Source: Syncephalastrum monosporum B8922 (taxonomy: Eukaryota; Mucoromycota; Mucoromycetes; Mucorales; Syncephalastraceae). Taken from it: 64,000 bases of DNA. Under the pieces are notes generated by a model. It searched no databases. It saw nothing but the letters and a program-made list of their open reading frames with translations, and was not told the origin of the DNA. Below, one piece after another: positions 45,265 to 59,595 of this stretch. The stretch's first letter is position 1; every line of letters starts with the position of its first letter. The translations under genes and the position numbers were made by a program. The DNA is taken from contig JNEN01001260.1 of the NCBI GenBank assembly GCA_000697355.1, positions 1-64,000 of the forward strand, read 5' to 3'.

Positions 45265-45396
45265 ATTTAGTTTTAATCGAAATGCATATTGTACTCTTTT
45301 TTTTCTTTGTTTGCACGTTTCCCCCATTATTTTCTTTTTCCAACTTCATTAAACACATGACTATAACTATTCAGAAAGAAATTGAAATAAGGAAAC

Positions 45397-47562
<2,166 letters not shown>

Positions 47563-47856
47563 GGTAGGCAAACCTGTAGTGAAAAAGAAAACAGGAAATG
47601 ATTCGACTCACATAACACAAAGTCACGGCAATTCAAAATTTAAAAGAAAAAGTAGTGTCTGACAAGTGTCATTCATTCTATACCAAATGCCTCTTCGCTT
47701 ACCGACGCTTTTTATGCGCTTTTAATGTTAATATGTATTCATTACGGATGCTGATGATGATTTATCTGGTACTTTGTATGTAAGCAGTGTATGTTTCAGT
47801 GTATGCAGCTGAAACGTAGTATGTGTGTGTATGATACAAGGATGGCACTAATGATA

Positions 47857-49366
47857 TTAAAGTTGTACCCACCGGCGATAACAAGAGTTATCTGTCAAGT
47901 CTAGTTTCCTATTTAGATCAATGAAAACAATAAAAGAAGACATGAGTCATACCAAACGTTTCTTCAGAGTCGCAATGACATTTCTTCTGTAACTCTCTGG
48001 CTTTGGGGCAGTGCATGAACGAATCATGCTGGTATCCAATGTCGTCAAAAAAATGAACCGCGTCTTTGCCGAGTAGAATAGAGGCTGCAATCGAATGTAC
48101 CTGAAACATTGAACATATATCAATAACGACAGCCTAGTTTCCATAGTACTGTACATACGGGAGCGTCACCCCATCGCTCGTAGAAGAAGCCGCCTGCCTT
48201 GTCTAGGTACTCGAAAAATCGGAGGTAGCTCTCGCTGCGGAAGAAATTCAGATCGCCAATTTCAAAATTACTCCAGAAATGACAGAGGTTGTAGCTGTGT
48301 CCATTGTTGTTGGATACAAAGTCCATCAAGTTGTTTTTTGGAATATACTGAGGGTACTCTTGCATAAATGATCGTACTGTCTTCCAGAGGGTGGGGATGG
48401 TAGACTCGTACTCTATTAATGCAATGGTCCAGCCTATGTATAAAATATCAAAGAAAATCAAACAGCATATTAGGACACGAAGGGGTTTCCTCTTTCTTTT
48501 CTCAATGGACTTGCCATATTTCTTGTTGTTCTGCTGCATATATAGGAAAGGGTCATAGTCCAGGTCACAGAAGAACTCAACGCTGGGTTCAACGCGCCTA
48601 ACGATGGCATATTAAGACACACACGTGGCTATGCATGTTGTTTCCGTGCTTACCAGTAATAGTCATATTCGTCCAGTAAAGGATGGCGAAAGAAGAAACC
48701 GCTATTAAAACTGTTCTGCCACCATTGGTATCACGCTGGACGAGAGTTTTGCTACTAGGAGAAACGTGTTCTTTGACTTACCGACACATGTGGCGATAAG
48801 ATAGACTGTCGCCATAGATAATGCCTTGGTCGCCCATCTCTTTCCTCAACTGATCGGCCTTGGGAATATCGATCCAGTCAGGATAACTCCAATGCTCTTT
48901 TGGAATAAGACCTTTGTTGTTGTGTTTCCGTATGTAAGATCCCATATTCTCTTTCTTTTGGTGTTTCTTGCATACCATATTTTGTTTCTGATGTCGTCAG
49001 ATTGGATGTGAGCTCGATAAACTCGTCCGTAAAGGGTTCATCGTTTAAGAAAACATAAGGATAGTTGAACTTTGAGTTGAAACGCGCCTCGAGCTGCCAC
49101 ATGGCTCTGCGTACACCGTCCAGCTCAGAGTTCCGTGTAAGGACAACAAACGCAGCTTTGGCGCGCGTCGTGTTCAGCCATGCGGCCTCGGCGTGCGTGT
49201 CAGGCAAGTTGGGGTGGTTGATCATGGACGGATGGGACCAATCGCCACGATCGTAATTGTCGCTCACCTGAGTCAGGAGAGGCGACAAAAAGAGAAAAGA
49301 TAGCACGCCGAAGCAGACGTAGAGTACTAGCACGGAGTGTCGCACGGAGGGTGAAAAGAGCAGCAT
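47857..49366 (-). CDS. KRE2: Kre2/Mnt1-type alpha-1,2-mannosyltransferase (GT15)
   Basis: Golgi type II enzyme that adds mannose to O- and N-glycans. Exons 49366-48976, 48911-48782, 48710-48654, 48597-48515, 48433-48159, 48100-47953 and 47900-47857 give 375 aa. A signal anchor at residues 9-32 ([19 protein letters not shown]) precedes a short stem. Family motifs: [84 protein letters not shown] (containing the proposed catalytic Glu), [15 protein letters not shown] and [16 protein letters not shown]. Intron 4 (48514-48434) has a GC donor and is exactly 81 nt with no in-frame stop. The C-terminal exon gives the conserved Cys-containing end [11 protein letters not shown]. Confidence 0.93.
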
Positions 49367-52101
49367 AAGAAACGAGCAGAGGGAAGGAGGATATAAGTTA
49401 AGTAGACAGTATGTTATGTATGAAACATATATATTGTATGCAGGTATTCAATGTATGTATAAACCAAACTGGTATATATTATCTGGCCAAGCGCTCTGCT
49501 ACTAACCTCGACTCCTTTTTTTTTTTTCTCGCTTCTTGGCGATCAATCATACCCCGCCTGCTTGTTATTTGCTGTCCTGGGCCACGTTGGCGTGGTGTAA
49601 CGGGCAATCTGCCAAATCTCCCGCGGCACTTTTCCCCAATGGCGGCAAACGTTCAAAGGGCATGTAACAGAACTTCATTACCCAAGCGCCGCTTCAATTA
49701 AAAGTGCCAACTCGTCATTTTTCTGTATCTGCGTATGAATTGCCAAGATATGTACTCTGGTTAAGACAAGACTCATGTGTCATAGTATACTCTATACACG
49801 CACGCACGGGACAAAAAATACGGAAAAATCAAATCGATGTTTATATTTATCTGGTGAAATGACCACATGACGAAAAGTGAAGGGTCCCACTGTAAGTCCT
49901 CAAACTAAGATAGCAAAAACGAGACTTCGGGTTCGATTGTGAGCCAAGCCGAACCAAGGTTGGAAAAAAAGAAGATAAAACTAAAACGACTCTATGCTGT
50001 TCTGGTGCCATTCTTATCCCAAGCTTTCTTTTCTTTTCCGTTTTCTTCTTCAGCAGTAATTTTCCGTCGGATGCGTGTAGTATTTTTTGTTCTCAACACA
50101 GAAAGGGATATAATCGATGACGCCGTTCATGGTTTCAGCCGCTGACAGAAGCAAAACAACGCGTCTTGTCTTATCTCTAAAGCACAGTGCACTGACCTCC
50201 TCAAAGTTATCTCTTGAGTGCACGCGTTTTTCCAGCGGCCAGGCAACTGACCCGGGCACTTCCGACCAACCATGCCGCAAAGGGAAACTGTTATCTTCAA
50301 ACTCGGGATCTGTCCATTACGTATGGGCCATTTCGAAAAGCTTAAAGCAGCTCACTCTGTAGACCAAGCTGTGATAAACGCAAGCATAGCTGCGTTACAA
50401 GCATCTCCTGCATCGAGGGATCTACTATACTTTTTCTGCACATTAAAGCCATGATACCAGCGATTACATTCAAACCGCCAAATCTATTATCTGCGTCGCT
50501 TGCCTTACATGGCTTACTGTTGACAAAATGTATATAGAATCAATGACGAAGGTTGTACAATGAGGGAAACTTCCTGTCAAAACAGCTGGAAGAACGAAAT
50601 TATCGTTGTGATGGATAACACGATCCCACTCGTAAATTTTACATGGCAAATCTCGTTCCTGAACTGGTCCTACATCAGCGGTTCTTCTGAGCACTAGTTG
50701 GCAATCATTGACATAAGAATCATAGATGGTTTCTCCAAACTATTTCCTTCTGTGTCTTTAAACGGTTCCGGCATACTCAAAGTTGCTCATGCCCGGAATG
50801 GTCCACTTTATTTATATAGTTTGTAGTGATGTGTATCATAATAAGCGATATGCCAAATTTGTTCGCTGTTTCATGAGAATGCATTCGCAGTTTTCGCAAT
50901 GTGCATCTTCGAAGACCTCGAGGGCGCCTGGTAGCTGGGTCTTCTGAACAATGGAATGTAACAGCGAAACAACTTCTGCTTGACAGGTTGCAAGAGGCTG
51001 ACGCCATCCGCACTCACATGGTATCCCTACATAAGTACGTATATCAAGGAATATAGCATGAGTGCTTTGCCTTCGAGGTGTCAGCCCCGGAACATAGGTG
51101 GGGTAGAAAGCCGCGATCAGTTTAATACTAATAAGGAAGATTGAAAAGAAGCTTTTTATATACATCATGTACTCCAGCGCATGTGAAGATCGTCGACTTC
51201 TTTTATGTGTTGCAACTCTGTTTGCAGAAATACTGCGTTATAGGAGTCATATTTATTGATCCGACTGGAAAACACGGAATATACCTTCCCTTAAGTAATA
51301 AAGGACATGTATGAAAAGTGAAGCTTGATGCAAATCATGCAACTTTCTGTTGAAAGTGAAAAGAGTATTGTGAGGGGCGGTTGCACCGGACAGGCGCGGG
51401 AAAGGCACCTCCCGCTTTAAGGTTGGGTGGCAAGGCTGCGATTACTCAGACAATCTCTCTTGATCATGACACACGCATCCCAGGTATCGGCGCCACTTTA
51501 ACGTTTGTTCCGGAAAGAACAACAGGACAAATACGGATATGGACCTGGATTATGAGCCTGACACAATCGGAACCTTCATACCTCTTCTTACGCAATTGAA
51601 TAGGGATCTCTTGTCCACTGCACACAGCTAATCATTCTGGATAAAAGCACAAAAGAAAGGAACTGCAACGGGAACTGAGCTTATGCGTTCGTCTTCAAAA
51701 CGAGCGATCCTTATCAAAAGCATGCTTGTGCGACGCTGCTGGACCAGTCACATGCGACAATGAGCGTACGAGCGCTGCCATAAAGGGTCAGTATCGGTGA
51801 CTCGAGCTGGACAGCGATCCGACGAAAACCCTCAGTGCAGGGCTGCGTTGAGAAGCATATAAAAAAAAGAGCTCTTTCCGATTGTAAAGTAATTATTATA
51901 TACGCGCACGCGTGTCTCTCTTTGCTTTCTTTTTTTCTCTTTTCTCTTGATAATTTCCTTCTTTTCGTTTCTCTCCTTTCTGCAGATACACCAATACAAG
52001 CACAAAGATTTCTTCCATTATCATCATATCTGCGAGTTCTCGCCCCCCAACCCCCACCTTTTAGTTGCGATCGCTTTATATGTTTATCAACGTTAATCGT
52101 C
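49367..52101. other. 2.7 kb divergent intergenic region upstream of the GATA factor
   Basis: Lies between the Kre2-like and AreA-like start codons. Mostly AT-rich, with a local GC-richer patch at about 51370-51560 that is open for 72 codons but resembles nothing I know. The last 150 bp before 52102 are T/C-rich, a likely leader. A sequence at about 49930 (gggttcgattg) resembles a tRNA B box but has no matching stem. No other gene was recognised. Confidence 0.5.
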
Positions 52102-54111
52102 ATGACACCGCCGCCACGACTCTCGTCTCCCAGCAAGATGAAACACACTGAACTAGCTGACCGTCTTCTTTCCGATACCCTCTTCCCTGATGGTAGCTCT
52201 ACCACCAGTAACGACGGCAGCGAACCTGAAGGAAAGGACCCGCTTGCCAGTCGTGTATGGCGGCTTTACACAAAAGCTAAAGATAACCTACCCAACGGCG
52301 CGCGCATGGAGAATCTCACGTGGCGCATGATGGCTATGACATTGAAGAAAAAAGAAAGAGAGCAGCCTAAAGACACAGACAACTACAACGCTATGGTAAT
52401 CGACGACGAAGGAGAATCGCCTGCGGCGTCGGCTATCAGTATTGCGCACCCTAGCTCACCGCCCGAGGCAGACGATACCACAGCGTTCCTTTCTTCCTCG
52501 GCTCCTCCTTACATGGTTGACTTTTTCCAGCAAGAGAACAGTACAGCCAGCTTTCATAGTACCATACCACCAGCTGCAGACCGCAACGTAATGGTGCTCG
52601 GTAGTACACGCGCTCTTTCCTCGACTAGTATAGAGAACCCAATGGTACGTACAAGACTCTCATTTTTCTCTCTCCCTGTTCTACTCTTCTCTCGCAGATA
52701 CTAACACTGTGTAAAGACTTCTTTGGGCACAGTTGTCGAAGAGGATCAAAATCGGGAATTGAGTCAGTCTGTACCTGCTTTCAACCCGTTTATGCCGTAT
52801 GCTCCACATCAACAGAACCGCACTATCCTTCCCTCTGCTTATAATCCTGCGGCATCTATCAGCAGCACTAGTAGCAGCAGTGGCGGAGGGGCTGGAAGCG
52901 GTAGTACGAACAGCCACCTTCTGCATCCGCACCAGTCTATGGTATCTTCGCCACCGTTTTATTTCAGTGAAATGGGAGCGACTCCGTCGTCGACCGCCTC
53001 GACTCCCCTAGCAGACATGTCCGTGCCACCGATGGTGAGTCACGCTGGTGGTCTTAGCTTTGAAGAGCTCCTTGCTATGTACGACCCACAGCAGCAGCAG
53101 CAGCAGCAGCAAAACAGTCATCCATTGCCGCCTACACCACATCCAGCAGACTATGATCCTTTTGATCCCACGCGTCTTCTAAATATGCAGGGAATTACCC
53201 TTTCACCTCCCCCATCTCAGCAGCAACCATCGCAGCATCCGTCACCACAGGATGATATGGTAGCGGACAGTAGCGGAGGCGAAGATGCCCCGTCTCCGCA
53301 GCACTACCAGCAGCAGCCGTCGAAAAATCGTACCACGCCCAAGACCCAATGTACCAACTGTCAGACAACGACGACCCCCCTGTGGCGCCGGAATCCACAA
53401 GGACAACCACTCTGCAATGCGTGCGGTTTGTTCCTCAAGCTGCACGGTGTTGTGCGCCCGCTGAGCCTCAAGACAGATGTCATCAAGAAGCGCAACAGAA
53501 ACGGAAGCAGTGCCGCGGCCAACAACGCCGTTGACAAGCACAAGACGCGGCAGAGGACTGTCGCTGTCGCTGCAGCAGGAACGCGGAGAAGCAGCGATAT
53601 TGTCGATGTCAAATATCGCAAACGGAAGATATCGTCATCTACCTGGGCTTCCCACCATCCGCCAATCGAGGCAGCTGCTCCCTATCCACCACATCACCCT
53701 CTTACGCCTGCGCCCTCTTCGTCTTATGCCTCTACTTCATCTGTCCCATCTCCTACGGGCCCCACATTTCAGCCACAGCATTCGCACCAACAGCAAGCAC
53801 AGCAAGCACAGCAAGCACAGCAAGCACGGCACTCACAGCATCCAGCTCTCCCTCCCGATGTTTATAGTGCTCTTGAGTCCATTGGCATACATCTCAACAG
53901 TCTTCCAGCCGAAATATTACCATTGATTGCTTCCGCAGCGAGTTATCATGCCATGGCCAAGCAGCGACAGTTACAAAGGCAGCAACAACAGCAACAACAA
54001 CAGTCGGCGCATGGTATGAGCGAAAGCACCAATACACAAACGTCATCCATCAGCTCTTCGACGGATTCTTATGCCGCCACCTCTTACCCTGACCAGCACT
54101 ATCACTCGTGA
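52102..54111 (+). CDS. areA: AreA/Nit2-type GATA transcription factor
   Basis: Global nitrogen-metabolite activator that binds HGATAR sites. Exons 52102-52644 and 52717-54111 give 645 aa; the intron has a clean CTAAC branch site. The N-terminal fungal GATA-associated region ([31 protein letters not shown], residues 46-85) is characteristic of the AreA/Nit2/Gat1 group. The single zinc finger at residues 392-416 is CTNC-x17-CNAC, with [20 protein letters not shown] and the basic tail [16 protein letters not shown], all DNA contacts being intact. Flanks are rich in Gln, Pro, Ser and His. A Gln-Ala repeat encoded by tandem cagcaagca units occurs at about 53790-53825. The AreA C-terminal NmrA-contact motif is not evident; the protein ends in SYPDQHYHS. 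Confidence 0.93.
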
Positions 54112-54295
54112 TATATATGTATATGTTCAATATTTGTTTTTCGTCTTGTATCAAAGTACCCCCCCCTTCATACGCATGTTACTTTCTATTTCTTCTTCAC
54201 TCACTTACGTTTTTCATCTTATTTCCTTTTTTCTAATACGCTACATCAGTTTTAAGCAGGTGGGACTCTATGCAACATTTCAAAAATACAGCTTT

Positions 54296-57200
54296 TTACA
54301 ATTCATCTACGATATGCAAAGTTTTGTGCTCCTTTTCCAATTCTTTTGCTTTGGCATATGGGAGTCCCTTTCGCAAGGCAGCCACCCTTCGGTCGTACAC
54401 TTCCCATTCTGGTACTTGACGCCGAGCACGATCCAGCTTCGGCTCCTTGGTCATTGGGTTGTTGCACTACATAGAGCAATAGAGTCAGCTTGTGTCACGT
54501 CCTATGCTACCTTAGTACTATTTTTTTCTGTAAAACCTACAAGATCAATGGTCTTTGCGCGTTTTAAACTCTCGTCGCTGCACCACGTCTCGCACCAGAG
54601 CCATTCTTGTGGCAGGGAATATATGGGCACGATATGCTGCATATTGTTTGGCAAATCCTGGTCGAGATTAGCCAATGAATGAGGGTCGGCGCTCAGCTGC
54701 TGATATTGCGCCCGCAGGCGGTCACCCGCAGCCAGCTGGCGAAAGCGAACCAGATCAATGACATAGAGCGCGCTATTCAAAAAAAGTTAGATTAACGTGA
54801 CACTATCAATCATCTCGCTGCGGTGTACCTAATGTGATAAGGTTTATCTCTCAGATGTTCCTTCCAATATCCCTGTGTCCAGAACCGGAATCCATCCATT
54901 TCGGTGCGGTCCGTACAGAAGGGCGTATAGCCATAGGGTGCCCCGTGCAAATCCATATCAACCAGCTCCTTGAGATCTGTGCGCACAATCTGGAAGAATA
55001 TCAATGAGTATATATACGTCGTTCGGGTCGTACTAAGCTTTGAAAAAAGCCAATAGGAGTTGATGTGCGTACCTGGTCTGCATCTACGAATATCACCTTT
55101 TCCAAGTCTAATGGGAACAGGACATCGAGAAACAAAATCTTATAGCTACCAGGTTTGTGCGGTATATGAGATATCAAGCTTAACATGGCACTTGCCCTTG
55201 ACACCACCACACTGCTTACCCCCAGATAGTGCGCTGCTTCTCCTTTTGCGCGCGCAGCCAGGAGGGCCATTTGTAGGTGACCATTTCATAATCGAAGCCA
55301 AGCTCCTGTGCAAGACTCGGTACAAAGTCCTTGAACGTCGGTGACAAAAAGTTTTCAATGAACCAGAACTTCACAGTGTGATTGGTGTTCTCCATCACAG
55401 ACGCAATCATGATGGACATGAAGCGCTCATAGAGAAGACCAGATGCGACAGAAAAAACATTGATATCCGCTTGCTTCGCACTGGACGGTTTAAGATCTTT
55501 TGATTTGCCGCCAAAGAGTCTATCAGTACATGGATTAGCATATCGAGAAAAAGTTTCGCTCCGCTCTTACTTGTGCGTCCAGGACGATAAGATGCCCTCA
55601 TCATCATCTTGCTGAATTTCAGCCAGCACATCCTCTTTCTCCATACCAGGCTTCTTGCGTACCTCTGGATAGAGGGTCAAGCCTTCGAATGAGGTGAGTG
55701 CCAGTACGTCGTCGTTATTGCCTGTTCCCAGCGAGTCAATGGTATAGATGTCTCGCGAGCGTCCCTCTCTCAGTGTGAGCTCCCATAAGCCAGGAAGTGA
55801 CTTGAGTTGAAAGTAGCCCAGGTTCGCCATGACAATAGTATCCGTCGTGTTGCTGAGGACGAATTGCAGGCCGCGAGGGGGAGACTGGGTCACGGAATCT
55901 AAACAGTGGCCTTCAATTAGAATGCGCTCGAGTTCATACACGGCCGATACATGGCCATCTTTTAGGACAATGTTATCAAGGTCAACGTCGTTGGCTTCCT
56001 TCACAGTGACATGCCACGACTTGATAGTATCGACCCCCAAGGTATAAAGCGCATCGATTGGTAAATCCGAGAAATAGGCCGTCGGTGTCTGGGCTGTTCC
56101 ATCCGTGGGATCATAATGAGGCTCGGCATCAAAGACATAGCGATAGAAGCGCTTGAGAGGAATTTCGTCGAGATGGTTCACAGGATTGAGATGGATACAG
56201 ATGTAGACACCTTTCAAACTCGATAATGTCTCCAAAATGGCTGACCACTTTTGTGCAGTTTCACTGACAGGATCCAGGAAGACGCCAATTTCGGCGTAGG
56301 CTTTTTCTTGGTCACCGAGCTGAATATCGAGCTGAGAATCCTTGTAAGGGCGTTCGCGCCGAGTGACTTGTTGTTCGAGCATTTTCTTTGCACGTGGGAT
56401 GTTGACCTCTTCATCGCCAAATGGGATGTTTATCATGGCAGTCACCTGCATTATCTTATCTGCCGTTACATCCTCTACGTTGGCTGTCGTCAGCGCTTCA
56501 TGCACAGGGTGGATACGCTTGTCGGTCTCGTATTGGGCGAGGTTGCTTAGATCGTGCACGGAAAACGCGACTTCAGAGGGTAGCGGACCAATAATCTTGT
56601 GTGTGTGTTTCAGTAAACGGTCACTTGCTTTTCAACTCATTGACTGACCCTGCCATTGAAAATGATCCCCTGGAAGCCCCGCTCAAGACCGGCAGATTCC
56701 AGTTCGCTCAGGAACTGCTTCTCAGAAGATGTGTCCGTGTCTGCAGGTTTGCCGATTTCGATTTGCGTATCGTCACCACTCACTACCTTGGCTGCGAGCA
56801 ACTTGTCTATCATATTCAGTACGTCCTCTGTCTTTGGACTCTTCTCCAAAAGGTTGCTGATAGCAGGTGGTGCCACGGAATTGCTTCCCAAGTTTTCTGG
56901 ACTATGAATGATGGCGATGCGGGCTTCACTAGCCGTTTCCTGTAGGGTGTGTCAGTTATGGGAAAAGAAAAGTAAATGAAGCTACTGACTGAGAACAGAA
57001 GAGCATTTCTAGCGAGTTCAAGGCCATGCGCCGTATTAATATCGGCAATATTCCACACATTATACTTGAACTCGGCAGAGTCTATATACATGTAAGTGCT
57101 TGAATAGTACTCCATTTGAAAGCCATATACATACTGGACAAGTATCGAATGCTGTCAAGCGCTTCATACGAGATATCCTGGGAACGAATCATTCTCAGAG

Positions 57201-59595
57201 GCGACTGGTCGGATTCAATGATGTAAGGGTTGCGCGCCTTGGCCACATAGGAGGCGGACAGAAGTTCGGTGTAGAGATCGGCATCGTGTTCTACTTCGTT
57301 AAAGTAGACCTAGAATAAAGACACTCTCAGAGAAAAAGCTTCATAACTTCTTTGAGCTTACCTTCCGCTGGATCAATTGTGTTTGTTCCTGAAGTACCAT
57401 CATTATGGACCGTGTCCAGGTCTGTGCCACATCCAGCAGTCAGAACATGATTACCAAGGCCTGAGCTTATATTTACCGCGTCGTCTTCGATTTCCACCAG
57501 CTTTCCGTTCATGAACATAGTGGGAGCTGTAATTCCGAATTGGCTGGCGAACGACACGAGACTCGTGATATAGTCTGCTCCTGTATCCAACAAATCCTGC
57601 ACTGATTTGGACTTGATGTCTTTGTCTTGACGAGGACTCTTCAGGTCCTGTGCGACAGCCTTGAAGGAATTTTCAATGGTATCCAGGGTGACGTGCTCGT
57701 GCTTTGCACCAATAGTACTTTCCAAGACCTTTAGATGGCATTAGCTATCTGAGCTGTCACTCCCATACAACCCCTCACCTTATTCAGGAATGTCATGCCA
57801 TCCGCTTTTCCACCATTCTCCAGTAGATGATGAAGGGCAAGGGCCATGGCTTTGGATTCAGTGCTGGAGGAAATCAAGGGGAGGATGCCAAAGCGAATCG
57901 GTGTGTTATGCTTAATCATGGCCTGAGTTTGCGTGGCGACACGCTCCAAGCTTTTTAAGGATGTCAAATCTTCGACCATCACCAGGGAGTAAATATTGCG
58001 ACGAATTGCTCGCAACTGGCCTGGGTATACCGGCTTCAAGATCTGACGTTGCCCTTGAGCCACATGAAAACAACGGGTTTGCGAAACTTACCTCAAAAAT
58101 ATTGGATGACCAGCCTTTATATCGCTTATCCTTTTCTAGGTCGTTCCACCACTCAACGAGTTCGCTTCGTACATCGTAGATATCCTTCACAGACTCATCG
58201 GTGTTGTCATCAGCCAGGGCGGGGTGGGTCATCACATCAATAGCCTGACGAGAGTTCAGACCTAGTCTCTCGTAGCGAGCGATCCTATCAGCTTCTCGGC
58301 GCAGGATACGCACCAGCCTAAACAAGCATCAGTGACGCTATACATGAAGCGTATATGAGTGAACGTACGAAAAAGCGTCGACTTCAGAAGAGTCAAGAGG
58401 CAGGCCATTGATCCACATCGCATTTTCGCCTTGCGCGATGATGCTATTGAATGAGCTCTGATCACTCTCGTCGAGGTGCAGCTCGCTCACTCGATGAGCA
58501 TATTTTGGAAAGTCTTGAGATATTTGTGTCAGGGTGTCGAGCGGTTTCTTTGAATTGCGGATAAATTTAGCGGTCTTCACACCAAGGTCTACACGATATT
58601 TTAGCAGAGTTACTCGTGGGCGACCAAACGACCCACCTTTGATCTCTTTGCTAGCCAGAGGCTCAATCGTAGCGGGGACACCTGCATCAAAAAGTGTCTG
58701 ACTGATCTTCTTTCCAAGACCCGCTAGCTTAGACTTGACAGTCGAGTCCTGCTCTTGTTGCTCTGTTCATTTACGTTAAAGGACGGCGTTGGCTGGCGTG
58801 AGGTTCCTGTACCTTCTTTCTCTCGGTCGTCAATAACTAGGTAATCCGTGTTCTTCAGAGCAAGCTCAACGCCATAGCCAGCCAGTGCTAGAGGTGGGAA
58901 TGGGTCGGCTGACTTGGAAGGAGCATAGCGGATTATATAGGCAAGCTGACCGTCGAGAGCTTGAGCTGACAAGTAACGATGGAAGCGAAGAAAGTCGGGA
59001 TGAGAGAAGTTTGGAGTGTACAGAATAGCGGTGGGTGCATCAGCACGTGTGCTCAGGACACGATCAAATGGCAAATGCTCGAGTGAAGTCGTAGTAACAA
59101 TAGCATCGATGTCGCAGGTAGAGCCCGCGCCAGTCTCGACCCAGACCTCACAAGGCTGCTGCTCTTTTTTTTGGACATAGCTTTGAAAATACTGCAAGTG
59201 AGCTTCGACACGGGGTGCTGCAGCATGAATGCTGAGTGCCAGTTTAGCTGTCTCGAGCTCGCGTTCTGGGAGTGCGAGGGTGTCTAGCGCAGTTTGGTAG
59301 AGTGCCTGAGGAGTGGCCGTCGCCCGAAGCGCGGCGAGCCGGCCTGCAATATCAAAATACCGCGTGTCATTACTGTCTGCTATAGTTTCACTGGATGCCT
59401 CGAGTGTGAGATGGTGGAGCAAAGACGGACAATCACTGCTTACGCGATTTCAACCAGCAAGTCTGGAGTGGACCAAGGCGCAACGAGAGTGACATCCACA
59501 GGCGTAGATGCTGCAGATACCGCCAATAGAGGCTTGCCGAGATACTGCAAGGTCACAGCAAGCCCCAAACAGATGCTGGCAAAGGTGCGAGTCAT
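54296..59595 (-). CDS. UGGT: UDP-glucose:glycoprotein glucosyltransferase (UGGT)
   Basis: ER folding sensor that re-glucosylates misfolded N-glycoproteins. Seventeen exons: 59595-59444, 59390-58813, 58762-58637, 58588-58369, 58317-58092, 58042-57779, 57728-57477, 57421-57362, 57309-57135, 57081-56990, 56939-56649, 56595-55571, 55519-55220, 55145-55073, 54989-54829, 54772-54541, 54466-54296, giving 1465 aa, a full family length. A signal peptide is visible (residues 1-30), then [20 protein letters not shown], the classic UGGT start. The long sensor part contains thioredoxin-like domains and beta sandwiches. The GT24 catalytic domain covers about 1160-1440 ([41 protein letters not shown] with the DxD metal site; WLWCETWC). 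The C-terminus is VDEL, an HDEL-like ER retrieval signal. Confidence 0.95.

Noticed and set aside
43156..45327. A 723-codon open frame on the minus strand
   Set aside because: It lies exactly antisense to ERB1, in the frame opened by the strong codon bias (few TTA/CTA/TCA codons) of that gene, and resembles no known protein.
49925..49960. tRNA B-box-like gggttcgattg
   Set aside because: The flanking bases cannot form the T-arm stem or an acceptor stem, and no A box lies at the right distance.
58683..58813. Extra intron starting at GCAG|gtgtcc near 58681 in UGGT
   Set aside because: The frame reads straight through ([17 protein letters not shown]) and joins the next exon in the correct phase only if the exon continues to 58637.
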